This document shows positions 9,601-15,988 of a stretch of 30,762 bases of DNA, one piece after another. Within the stretch, counting starts at the first letter, position 1, and each line of letters begins with the position of its first letter. This DNA is from a virus. Where the stretch lies: positions 1 to 30,762 of IMG/VR virus record IMGVR_UViG_3300025118_000085; one strand, given 5' to 3'. Made by a program: the position numbers and the translations under genes. The notes beneath the pieces are model-generated. The model ran no database searches, had not been told where the DNA came from, and saw only the letters and a program-made list of their open reading frames with translations.

Positions 9601-10273
9601 CTATACCTTTTTTATTTTGATTTTCATATAACCATGTAAAAGGTTTAAAACTTTTAGTACCATAACCTAATTCTGCAGCCGCACTTATTATTTTATCACG
9701 CGCTTTGCTTGTGAAATCAGTGTGGATTTTATTTCTCAACCTCACTATTTCTTTAGAAGTTTCTAAATCTTGGTTTTCGTTTATAAATTTAGCCACTACT
9801 TCTTGCGAAGTGTTCGTGGAAATTTGCATTGTTTCTTTGTTAGGGGCGACCACATTAATTGTAGAAAAACTATTATGATGAGTATCCGGTTTAAATTCAA
9901 AACCGTACCTACCATATCTCGCCTCGTATTGCTTAGCTAGCCGCTTAACATTTTTTTCTATTTTGTCTAATGAAAGACTCGACGATGCGGTCGCTATAGC
10001 TGTATTAAAAACATCTTCGTTCACTTTTTCGTATTTAAAATGACTTATACCTTTTTGTAAACCTAAAAAATCTCCAATACGACTAGTGGTTGTTATTTTA
10101 TCTTTATATTTTAATAAAAAATTTTCTATAGTTAATTCTTCACCTTCTGCAGCTTCAGCGATAGTGCTTATATTAAACTCCTTACCATCCACGTTAAATC
10201 TCGCGTCAGCTATCTCCTGTTGACTAAGAGGTTCTATTTTAGGTTCTGTTTTTTGTTCGTCTACTGGAATCAT
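659..10273 (-). CDS. Giant polyvalent internal virion (ejection) protein with zincin and HAD domains
   Basis: This 3204-residue protein is probably packaged in the particle and injected with the DNA, like T7 gp16 or the giant polyvalent proteins of other phages; that role is inferred from size, domains and position. Visible parts: hydrophobic Gly/Ala-rich stretches near 695-742 and 858-878; a zinc-metallopeptidase motif HEIFH (H1063, E1064, H1067) with acidic residues at E1120-E1121 that could supply the third ligand; a duplicated YKTKDG block near 1510 and 1629; a charged coiled coil near 1690-1770; and a HAD-type phosphatase domain with FDFDET (D2366, D2368, T2370), T2444 in FILTARAP, K2481 and D2500-D2501 in MYFVDD. 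The last 300 residues hold a block with RPDLLSQQQ and LPFGNTPMQ near 2935-2990, of a kind seen in large polyvalent proteins, and more hydrophobic helices near 3010-3031 and 3052-3075. No DxDGD polymerase motif is present. The ATG lies 1 nt after the upstream TAG. Confidence 0.85.
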   Translation of the reverse strand: MIPVDEQKTEPKIEPLSQQEIADARFNVDGKEFNISTIAEAAEGEELTIENFLLKYKDKITTTSRIGDFLGLQKGISHFKYEKVNEDVFNTAIATASSSLSLDKIEKNVKRLAKQYEARYGRYGFEFKPDTHHNSFSTINVVAPNKETMQISTNTSQEVVAKFINENQDLETSKEIVRLRNKIHTDFTSKARDKIISAAAELGYGTKSFKPFTWLYENQNKKGIADIFNDVKRDIVDEYGVELLGEKGDLNMFQDWWGGDILEQDGLSEYQQDKVWNHAIQTLVDKETDSHKLEQLEAYVKRKRDPEDFDEDIQILEDAAYGSITDPDLKSVALLNRDILRWTKERKGIRDKSSKEYIELTKKIDDAQVLVNDYGTVLTDKSHAFFIDLTTGRKYNPDLNTEEDLKSDNFVNVAEDYKLEASLIAELWSTEEGPVDHEKLKVAHEMFMIGEEDYMKYLRNTKVNTTYHTSIGKEGNLINLIKISEGIDGFNIRNSETGEILTSEDIIQPTNKYDKVQIRGVKSITGTVELENAPLLYLQGFSLQGEKRITKPGKTALQPTLGAEFSEKDELGWEFVPGSKTFMGEPITDDNKVNAFISARQSYSSILARKEAWQDIYLCNLNPGSIEKPNWMLAAQGITDHFGGEYTKNYLGNTDMNRLTNMESLLTDVNEFLALSNTPAIKLSESQKENFQMSFWEDFSYAAGSFVPMIGEFAFLGAATGGILKGARLLSYFEKFRNVLYVTERVKKSKRFLEKTKLARGLTEKAVKTAAKEAGVSLDVYLKRKGLVKLTGGTLDKLKFHGFYALVEEGKMQLMDPLFGVDMPTGTGLGFYAGGTAFRSLVPWRMKGATGAALNPFLEKNLLGGVGGMVAAQVATPLEAVFSDMMDNEDFKTFWEENYFDEDGNFAYRKVGRKALQDLLLFGALGFTHMKPADLKFTIKGKQDLMAESSALGMEALTRGDKQEAAKHFEIANECTRQLDVLNETYKYQDINLLCRDTERIFERFNKRYAEQHNGEVAFEATIQKSRKGLEKGEDAKVIPGVKGKPTRVIVDARKLKAGTLPHEIFHVIMIKRLLADPQLATKLKHQIQGEVEKVLGKGTVEELIEKIYKKTQDKSTFDEEYVGNILQLFDSPIGETLLVTNNLGGQIKQNFNRLREKLFVGSRWGLEKFAPKLDINDGASLMQFLSRMSTSWGKGGYNKKMVDRLVEKFKDIKISPNGKYTTSKKDGIVLNASKGAVAEQLRIKLQLGKLAKGVSKNKITVKDYNDQRAPLMKRWEEIIGDIRAGKVVKTEEDLLQEQSDRVQEIYENKKLSLQNRKNKIVAEMEAFVQKTANKYWRGKEWEESQKEQAYTKADFIQDLRAEVLKLTYPAPGKRIEKETGEKKLLKAYDQIENPNIPLTQYIMQNLGHRAGGEGGILDRGLDVNKPKVGLEKAREIEGDAGYTGEVAEIGKGVYLADALKSAKDLQAVTGTHLKGIIDSFKNSPWILDGTVNFAKLFDLSPELTKKMFGVAYKTKDGKRILKNGKPVVDGPKTIQKQAEFIAENWRVIYNALPKGAMLKTGIPEIEGLSTLVKGILMDGVLYGKTTRKGKKALATAKKTGKKAGLKVQKKILLPKENAQEWFLDRLGIDVVYKTKDGEKILENGKLVIDKVITSRIKSQVRKSTDISSARINGIIAEIGRMITNQTVRRHMEESTEKRKPILENIERINEDLNTLERKRESLGKENKSTFEVDNKIEKLLNEKESELNKLDKEREESGIPQQFEVKDNINRFINSVRAGKAEGTAAKGEVSEILLSKLKKDLVDNKDPVTYGSLMTLLTSEEFKREGIGMNHPFVKELAEIIRIAETGKGNLDVQIKALIKEGKFEQEVLERTRYNDIVKQLKENKVLTKLVPELKNILEEGSKDWRKNTDEYKDFMDVMGEVASLYPDGIPKKFHTLILRTLGQGVRGGQQYHGKNKNGEEIWTNIKHPEGKTGDFPTMYKIITGKKWKPSTKNLSAKMRKALKHVSIVNMGTFKTDLAKWMLESVNSSGKMTRSNVDIYNYARNYLTKGSEASKAANKKNAKKGLKASTLEEVIEANRTLREFHLTGLRNIIKKAKPGEARTKAIKAVMRHLRMQTEIGEGIIKGTATTTSVSSILGIKDPTAVKKRPKSKTIEGTRFRGEHQLQLLNHTAMFLDTVFRTLNNKTQFKKELGVLSKLFEQAITRFEDMQVYDSPLHGGKTGFVDWFKKHPLGAVSSIANIMYRPGISFEMIDLTSKIPGQTIGERLMDKYSKKQILEVINLVRRNNPEVITVETVKFESNVKNKESNKIVKEDNAKQLEKVTGYKASKGETNKELINKLKNVDKALSEGRKMYKKKRGLSTFDFDETVGVSENYIIATKGKETRKIASKDWPVVGEQLRAEGWKLDFTDFNKVTEGKPGPLMQKLKNQIKKFGNENVFILTARAPESATAIHEWLKSEGVNIPLKNITGLGNSTGEAKAMWMLEKFSEGYNDMYFVDDAISNVKAVKHVLDQLDIKSKVQQARAAKGDLNKQLNAILEHSLDIGSKKRFSTAEGKMRGSDKKRRKFFIPDSAADLELLIEPLLGRGKKGIENRKWFIKNFHKPFERGINDLNNARQAILNDYMALRKQNKGVVKSLDKPIEGTSFTVDQAARVYIWNKAGFEVPGLTKTSKDKLLKHVANNPKLQAYAESVANLTKIETGLKKPSEYWWGETLATEVSETGRTIGRDKYIKDWIEAKNEIFSEENLAKMESELGPRWREAMDGMLYRMESGRMRAENLDRLSNEVMDYLNGATGAIMHLNTRSAFLQLISTVNFINHGENNPFAAAKAFANQPQYWKDFMHIMNSPMLKQRRAGLQINVSEAELALAASSGKKGFYESSKRVLATILKHGYLPTKIADSFAIASGGATYYRNRIKMYERQGLKTKEAERKAWIDFQAIAEKTQQSSRPDLLSQQQVSVAGRLVLPFGNTPMQMNRIGMKELLDISKGRYEGFYGENSLTHKMNKISYYWAVQSAIFAGLQSAAFAMWTMSDDEPLLAKKKVRAANTMADSFLRGMGISGAVLAGFKNAVMKFAEQNKKGYRGDFSEVGEALLNISPTIGSKFSGTDASGNTYKYNKKSILQKGFSLDNTSGLEAVAQTIQSITNAPTYNYFKKSRNIQSALDEQNAMWQRAHNFMGYSPYDVGAADYQKKKSRKKNAPVGW

Positions 10274-10274
10274 A

Positions 10275-11588
10275 CTATTTTTGTAAAGCCTTAATTAAAT
10301 CGTTAACATCGTTACCGGTAAAAGCTCTTATTGCATCATTTGATATCTCTCTATTCTTAACGAATTCGAGACTTTTCCATTTCACTGTACCATCGCTCGC
10401 TGTCCATTTGTAATTTTCATTTTTCTTCTTATTTTTCTTTGGACTATTATCAGGATCCCATGTAAAATAACTATCTGATCCATCAAGACTATAGATAATT
10501 TGACCTTCTAATTTATCGTTTATCTTTTTTAAATGGGCAACTTGATCTTTAACTGGTATTTCTTTTTTAGCTATAACGTTATATGTTTTTGGTCCAGTTT
10601 TAGTTTTCGATTGATAGGATCTACTATGTACACCTTTGTAGTGTTGCATTATATATTCTTCAAAAGCTTTTTTAAACGTTTTACCATCGTTTCCTTTAAC
10701 TGTTCCTAAATCTTCATTCCTTAATCTTTCTTTTTCATCATATATCGCTTTGGGATTAGTTATACCATTATTTCTCATCCATTTATCTATGAATTTTTCA
10801 CCACCAAAAAAATCAGAATCAAACGCGGCCATACCAACACCTTCATTACCTAAACTTCGGAGTATTTGTCTAACTCCTTGCCCAATTTGTGGCCCTGCCG
10901 ACCTCCAATCCAGACCTTGATTCGCATTTACCATAAGACCTTGTTGTAACTCTCCAAACCCAACATCACCTTCACCTGTTACAAACTTATTATGTGCCAT
11001 TTCAGAAAGTCTAACTCTTTTCTTTGGATCATCATCTTTTCTAGTTGGATCAATAAACCAAGCTCCTTTTTCATCGAATTCTATATTGTTTTTTAAATAA
11101 TCATTATTCCCAGATAATAAATTGGTTAAAGCATCTCTACTTACAGGTGAATTCCACTCAGATATATCTAAATTATTTAATATACCCTCCTTACCATTTT
11201 CTCTTAGTAATAAAAAAGCTTCAAGATCTTCGTTAATAAGTGTTAATCCATTTTGCGCAGCATTCATTTGCTGAGTATATACATCGAAATTTGGGTCTTT
11301 ATAACTAACGCTTTGTACCTTATTAGCGGCGTTTGCATACATTCTTTTCATCGCGATTGCCGCACTTTTTAGTTTGTCTTGTAATTGTACATCTACTTTA
11401 GAAAAATCTATTTGAGGTAATTCCAATATAGCTTTTTTTACCGCAGCTTCATTTGCTTTCACTTGTTTAGTATACTCGTCTATTAGTGGTACTAATACCT
11501 CACTATAATCAATAAAGTCACTTTGACTTTCATACATCTTTGCAGATATATCTAATAAAGTTGTGTCTGGTCCGTATCCTTTTGCCAT
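10275..11588 (-). CDS. Probable internal virion protein, 437 aa
   Basis: I do not recognise a named family. The product is hydrophilic and mostly helical in appearance, with no signal peptide or membrane segment. Residues 1-160 look like long alternating helices (runs such as EYTKQVKANEAAVKKAI), the middle is Gly-rich (GEGDVGFGELQQGL, GPQIGQGVRQILRSLG), and the C-terminal 120 residues are strongly basic with many Lys and Tyr. It sits between the 216-residue T7 gp14-like protein and the giant protein, the slot of T7 gp15 in the gp14-gp15-gp16 ejection set, so a role as an internal core or ejection protein is inferred from position. It ends in TAG, one base before the ATG of the giant gene, which suggests coupled translation. 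The start is an ATG preceded by an A-rich leader with no Shine-Dalgarno. Confidence 0.7.
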   Translation of the reverse strand: MAKGYGPDTTLLDISAKMYESQSDFIDYSEVLVPLIDEYTKQVKANEAAVKKAILELPQIDFSKVDVQLQDKLKSAAIAMKRMYANAANKVQSVSYKDPNFDVYTQQMNAAQNGLTLINEDLEAFLLLRENGKEGILNNLDISEWNSPVSRDALTNLLSGNNDYLKNNIEFDEKGAWFIDPTRKDDDPKKRVRLSEMAHNKFVTGEGDVGFGELQQGLMVNANQGLDWRSAGPQIGQGVRQILRSLGNEGVGMAAFDSDFFGGEKFIDKWMRNNGITNPKAIYDEKERLRNEDLGTVKGNDGKTFKKAFEEYIMQHYKGVHSRSYQSKTKTGPKTYNVIAKKEIPVKDQVAHLKKINDKLEGQIIYSLDGSDSYFTWDPDNSPKKNKKKNENYKWTASDGTVKWKSLEFVKNREISNDAIRAFTGNDVNDLIKALQK

Positions 11589-11605
11589 ATTATTTTATTT
11601 TTATT

Positions 11606-12256
11606 TTAACCACTAATCCCTGCTCCCGCAACAGAACCAAGTGTCTGCATTAGAGCCATATTAGCATCATTCCTAGCTTTTTGAGCCGCTGTTAATCTTT
11701 GCATATCCATGCCAAAAATAGTACCAGTTTTTCTATATTCTAATTGTCTAGATAACTCTTCACCTTGTAATTCCATTTGCTGAACTCCCATAGCGCCTCT
11801 TGCTCGCATTTTTTGATTAGCCGCTTCTTGTTGTCCAATAGACGCAGAAGCTTGCTGTGCTTGAATTTGTCCTTGATTAGATATTACTTGAGCAAGACCA
11901 GCTACACCAGCACCACCCGCCGTACCACGCAAACTCTCTAATACATTAGCTTGTTGTTGCATTGACTGTTGCTTCATAAACTGTGCTTGCTTTTGGTTTA
12001 TAGTTAAATCTTCATATACATTTTCTAAATTAGAAGATAAATTACTAGTATCTAAACCCTCCCAAGCTGCTCTTGATTTTTTTTGCGCGGCTTGAGCTGC
12101 TCTTATCTCAGCTCTTCTTTTACCACCTCCCATTAAATGACTAGCTACTCCCAAAGCGCCTGCAGCCGCAGGTAGCATCCAAGGTGCGAACGGCACTTTA
12201 AACGGAGATCTTTTCATTTTAAACGGTCCTTTCATTTTATATACACCTAAAGCCAT
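11606..12256 (-). CDS. Probable internal virion protein, T7 gp14-like in character
   Basis: This 216-residue protein has a basic, proline-containing N-terminus (KMKGPFKMKRSPFKVPF), then one hydrophobic Ala/Gly segment at about residues 26-43 (WMLPAAAGALGVASHLMGG), then a long Gln/Ala/Met-rich helical body (QKQAQFMKQQSMQQQANVL and QIQAQQASASIGQQEAANQ), ending in a second Gly/Ala stretch. The same character, one membrane-active helix plus a Gln/Ala-rich body, is seen in short-tailed-phage internal proteins such as T7 gp14 that are ejected and inserted in the outer membrane. The family assignment is by character and context, not by alignment. It is followed within 17 nt by the 437-residue gene. 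The leader is A-rich without a Shine-Dalgarno. A tape-measure fragment is less likely given its size and the podovirus-like setting. Confidence 0.65.
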   Translation of the reverse strand: MALGVYKMKGPFKMKRSPFKVPFAPWMLPAAAGALGVASHLMGGGKRRAEIRAAQAAQKKSRAAWEGLDTSNLSSNLENVYEDLTINQKQAQFMKQQSMQQQANVLESLRGTAGGAGVAGLAQVISNQGQIQAQQASASIGQQEAANQKMRARGAMGVQQMELQGEELSRQLEYRKTGTIFGMDMQRLTAAQKARNDANMALMQTLGSVAGAGISG

Positions 12257-12311
12257 AATTTTTTGTTTTTTGTTTATATTTTAATATTCTTATAATTACA
12301 CTTATTATCAT

Positions 12312-12710
12312 TTATTTACTACTCTCAGAAAACTCGGTACTAGCAGCAAATAATTCTGCTTTTTTTGGAGAGTCATTTATAAACGTTGTTTCAGCATAAT
12401 AACCAAGTAAACTATTTAGATTAGCTTGATTATTTTTACTAAACATAATAAAATCGCCTAATTGTAATCCGCTTGAAACTAATAACTCGTCAGCAGGAGA
12501 TAGATTAGGGTTTACCAAAACGTCCATTATATTTAAATTTCTATTAATAATAGTGCACTCACCCATATGTACGATACCAGTGGCAGGAAGATTTTCATTA
12601 TCAACAGTATCAAATCCTCCTCTAAATTGATTAGGACAATAATAAACATCATCTCCAACCTGTAAAGATTCATTTATATCATGATCAAATCTGAGTTGTA
12701 TGGTAGTCAT
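12312..12710 (-). CDS. Small virion-associated protein, 132 aa, unknown
   Basis: The product is soluble and acidic, with a beta-rich look (IQLRFDHDINESLQVGDDVYY) and a region around residues 85-110 (LQLGDFIMFSKNNQANLN) that pairs a GD turn with hydrophobic strands. Two Cys occur (residues near 25 and 52) without a clear metal motif. It lies 12 nt after the tail fibre gene and 55 nt before the internal protein gene. Small proteins with a VGDDVYY-like opening are, as I remember, common in aquatic phage structural modules, but I cannot give a function. A fibre chaperone, a small tail or capsid accessory, or a plug protein are all possible. The reading frame is well supported by tight spacing and strand; the role is unknown. 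Confidence 0.65.
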   Translation of the reverse strand: MTTIQLRFDHDINESLQVGDDVYYCPNQFRGGFDTVDNENLPATGIVHMGECTIINRNLNIMDVLVNPNLSPADELLVSSGLQLGDFIMFSKNNQANLNSLLGYYAETTFINDSPKKAELFAASTEFSESSK

Positions 12711-12722
12711 ATTTAAGTTATT

Positions 12723-15700
12723 TTATACTATAGATAGAAAGTTATCTAAACTAAGTGTTGAGGTAAAACTATCTATACCAAATGTTGTTATTGTTCCCTT
12801 ACCCGTAATAGTACATGTACCAGTAGGAAGTCCTCCGTTAGCGCTAAACGTAGCTGTTAAACCACTTATATTCATATCAAACATACTACTAAACGCTAAT
12901 ATATCATCTTTTTGTGTAGTTTGTTTTGAAGAAAGCTCAACGGTTGTTCCTACAATACTTTTCACTGTTACTGTTTCGTATATATCTATATTACTTCCAG
13001 TAACTACCATTCCAACTCTTATACCTGCTACGTTATTTAAATGAATAATACTTCTATCATTCAAATCACCTTCTCTAATTGTTTTTGTAACTGTGTTTAA
13101 AGTGTTAGAAAAATCGGATGCTTCAGAATCGATACTAGAAAATCTCGGTTCTCTAGATGCTTCTAAATTACCATCACTTTTTATAGCTGTCATATTTATA
13201 GTAATATTTCCATTTGCTCCTGCGGTTCTATTAGCTTTGCCTGTAAGTGTAATTGTACCTGCTGTTGTTACATTTGCAAGGGCTGATGAAGGAGAGATTT
13301 GCACAATTGGATTTACATATTGATAAATAGAACACGTAGAAAGCACGTCACTATTTAGCAACGCCATTAAAGGTTGTATTGTTATATCATATCTATTATC
13401 TGGCATTTCAAATGATAATTCTGTCTCATCAGCTATTGTTTGACTATCTGAAACTGCTACGGTAACACCATCAGCATTAACACCATTACTTGATATTATT
13501 GGGTCATTACCATCAACACCAGTACCAGTTATCTTCATACTATCTTCTAAATCGTCGTTATAATCTAAATCTAGAGAAGTAGTACCAGAGGCTACTGTTT
13601 TTAACGTTCTTTTAAACTTTTCTAATACTGGGAATCTTTGAGTAAAAGAATAAGTACCACTATCTGGTATTGCTACCTCTGTTATATCTCCTTCTTTTGC
13701 AAAAGTAATACTATCATCAACTGCAAAAGTTAAGTGTGAAGAAATAGTTATATATGTAGTCGATGTTTCATTTATAGCGTCAACATTAGTTTTAACAGGA
13801 TCTGATATACCCGTTATTTTCACACCTCTTCTTTGGTCGTTTAATACTACCATTCCAATTTCAAGATTTCTTGCGTCATTCAGTTCTAAAGTAGCAGAAG
13901 CGCTAGCGATTGTTTTTACAGTTTTAGTAATACTATTAGTATAAGGTAAAACATTTCTACCATTTTTATCTTTTATAGTTAAAGAGAAAGTAGATCCTGG
14001 AGTACCAATAATACTTATGTCCCTTGAATCTCCGGCGCTATCAATGCTAAATTTATCAACAAGTAACGCTGTTATTTCTTTCATTTCCGTAGATTTAACC
14101 ACTTCTTTAGTTATTTTATTTGTAAATATAATATTGTGTCCATCTTCTTCAAGTACATCAAATCCAGTGTTTTTATAACTAATATTAAACGTTTTTTCAA
14201 TAACATAACCGTTAGCATTTTTACTTTCTGATTCAACCTTTATTTTATAATTTTCACTACCAGGGAAATTCATATTTAGCGAAGGACTTTTTGAGTAGTA
14301 GTAGTCTTCGTTAGTTTTAAAAGTTATATTAAAAATATTTTTAGTGGAATCTAATAGTATATCACCGCTAAATTTTAATATTTTTTGAGTTCCATTTTCT
14401 TCTTCGGTTAAAAACATACTATCGTTACCAACCACCTCTACCGTTTGGTTATCATTTTGAATATAGTGTGCTTTACAGTTAATAATTGCTTCCTCACAAA
14501 TATTAAGATTTGATGGATTAGATAACTTTGAAGGCGGTAAGGAGCAACAGTTTAATGTACCAGCAGGTTGTAGTTGAATTGATGCCATAGTTGCAATAGG
14601 GTTTGAAGCCCCAGCTGGGACGTGGTTTGGTGGCACTTCCGCTCTCCAAGGATAACATCCTAATGGGTAGCAGTTTGGATCATCTACACAATATTTTTCC
14701 CAAGGTAAACTCATTGGAAGAGATAACCCAAGACCTCTTGCGCTTACTCCACTATTTAAATAATTATCTAAATTCGCAGTATTACCAAAAGGTTTATTGT
14801 TATTGATTATCCCACTACTTGCATGTCTTTCAAATTTTATATAATATCTTCCTCCTATTGAAAGATCTAAATTTACTATACTATTACTTCCAGATATATG
14901 AGTTCCATTTTTTAATTTCCATTTCACAGAACAACCGTTCCAAGTAGGGCATCCGGTAAACACGTGCCACCATTCGTATTCCCAATGACCAATGAAATTT
15001 TCCTGTATATCCCATATTTTAATATGTAGTTTTTTTCCTGACATATTATTTGATGGGCCATAAGTACTATGCCAACTATTAAGTAAAGTATCTCGTTTAT
15101 TAATATATAATGTTAACCAAGGGTATCCAATAGTATCCCAAGGACCTTGATTATAAGCGTGGCCTGATTGCCAATAACCTGTAGTGGCTACTTCAGCTGG
15201 AAATCCAACGCCAAGTCCTTGACTCTTCTTCCATCTATAATTATAATCTATTCCAGGTGAAGAAGTACATTTAAACATTCTTATAGGTCTTACTGAGGCG
15301 GTGGAACATCTATCCATTATTTGTGGATTACCAGCTACAACATTAACCCCTGCGGCTATAGTATCAAAAACAGTTCCAGGAGGGCCCGCTAAAACAGAAG
15401 AAGTCCAATAAAACGCAGATGCAGGATGACTAGTGCTTGTACTAAGATCAGCTATATTAATTATATTGTTAATTACAGAATTAGGACCTAAATTCGATAC
15501 TAATTCTGTCATTTCTGTTAAAGATGGTAGAAACCAATCTTTAGTTCCGTTGGGACCAGCATAGTCAACACATAGTTGAGCTGCTAAATCGTGTATGTCT
15601 AATACTGGATTTGTAGGACTACCAGTATATCCACCCCAAGATGTTGGGTATGAGTTTAAATGAATAGTATTATTACTACCATCCCCAATAAACTGACCAT

Positions 15701-15968
15701 TATCAGTAGGTGATATTATTTCTTTATGTACCCCAAATTCTGCGCCGGGTATAGCGTTTGCAATACCTGTACAGTCAAACGCTTGTGTTTGCCCTAAAGT
15801 TGTCGATACTTGAGCTCTTTGTGTCGTAGAAACATCAACAGGAGCAGCTTCAAAATAATAATTTGTACTATTATTACCCTGTCCTGGAATGGAGAATATT
15901 ATACCTCCGCCAGGACCAGTATCACCTATTTGATAAGGCGCGTTTGTAATTGGATTAGTGCAACTCAT
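12723..15968 (-). CDS. Tail fibre/adhesin with N-terminal DUF1566 (Lcl C-terminal-like) domain
   Basis: This 1081-residue protein probably binds the host surface. Residues 10-233 match the layout of DUF1566/Lcl_C domains, which adopt a C-type-lectin-like fold in adhesins: IGDTGPGGGIIF at 14-25, DWFLPSLTEM at 144-153, FYWTSSV at 186-192, and SVRPIRMF at 225-232 as the closing strand. Residues 234-510 form a Trp- and Cys-rich region (motifs GCPTWNGCSVKW, YCVDDPNCYPLGCYP, NCC) that could carry disulfides. The remainder is Ser/Thr-rich and beta-like, with three diverged copies of a module of about 70 residues starting near 683, 786 and 961, each with a GM(V/K) turn and an ITISS or VELSS-type strand. 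It follows the big tail protein by 20 nt. Attachment by its C-terminus or N-terminus cannot be decided. The fibre/adhesin role is inferred from domain type and position. Confidence 0.65.
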   Translation of the reverse strand: MSCTNPITNAPYQIGDTGPGGGIIFSIPGQGNNSTNYYFEAAPVDVSTTQRAQVSTTLGQTQAFDCTGIANAIPGAEFGVHKEIISPTDNGQFIGDGSNNTIHLNSYPTSWGGYTGSPTNPVLDIHDLAAQLCVDYAGPNGTKDWFLPSLTEMTELVSNLGPNSVINNIINIADLSTSTSHPASAFYWTSSVLAGPPGTVFDTIAAGVNVVAGNPQIMDRCSTASVRPIRMFKCTSSPGIDYNYRWKKSQGLGVGFPAEVATTGYWQSGHAYNQGPWDTIGYPWLTLYINKRDTLLNSWHSTYGPSNNMSGKKLHIKIWDIQENFIGHWEYEWWHVFTGCPTWNGCSVKWKLKNGTHISGSNSIVNLDLSIGGRYYIKFERHASSGIINNNKPFGNTANLDNYLNSGVSARGLGLSLPMSLPWEKYCVDDPNCYPLGCYPWRAEVPPNHVPAGASNPIATMASIQLQPAGTLNCCSLPPSKLSNPSNLNICEEAIINCKAHYIQNDNQTVEVVGNDSMFLTEEENGTQKILKFSGDILLDSTKNIFNITFKTNEDYYYSKSPSLNMNFPGSENYKIKVESESKNANGYVIEKTFNISYKNTGFDVLEEDGHNIIFTNKITKEVVKSTEMKEITALLVDKFSIDSAGDSRDISIIGTPGSTFSLTIKDKNGRNVLPYTNSITKTVKTIASASATLELNDARNLEIGMVVLNDQRRGVKITGISDPVKTNVDAINETSTTYITISSHLTFAVDDSITFAKEGDITEVAIPDSGTYSFTQRFPVLEKFKRTLKTVASGTTSLDLDYNDDLEDSMKITGTGVDGNDPIISSNGVNADGVTVAVSDSQTIADETELSFEMPDNRYDITIQPLMALLNSDVLSTCSIYQYVNPIVQISPSSALANVTTAGTITLTGKANRTAGANGNITINMTAIKSDGNLEASREPRFSSIDSEASDFSNTLNTVTKTIREGDLNDRSIIHLNNVAGIRVGMVVTGSNIDIYETVTVKSIVGTTVELSSKQTTQKDDILAFSSMFDMNISGLTATFSANGGLPTGTCTITGKGTITTFGIDSFTSTLSLDNFLSIV

Positions 15969-15988
15969 ATTATTTTATTTATTAATTG

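Noticed and set aside
12257-12311. Regulatory element in the 55-base gap before the 216-aa gene
   Set aside because: It is plain A/T-rich sequence with no hairpin, promoter pattern or reading frame that I can support.
12700-13323. Plus-strand frames of 76-114 codons opposite the fibre gene
   Set aside because: They are antisense to a long continuous gene; Val/Ile/Ser/Pro-rich translations are the expected shadow of beta-rich Thr/Asn codons.
15260-15945. Diversity-generating retroelement target in the DUF1566 domain
   Set aside because: The domain is N-terminal rather than C-terminal, and no reverse transcriptase or template repeat is visible in the window.
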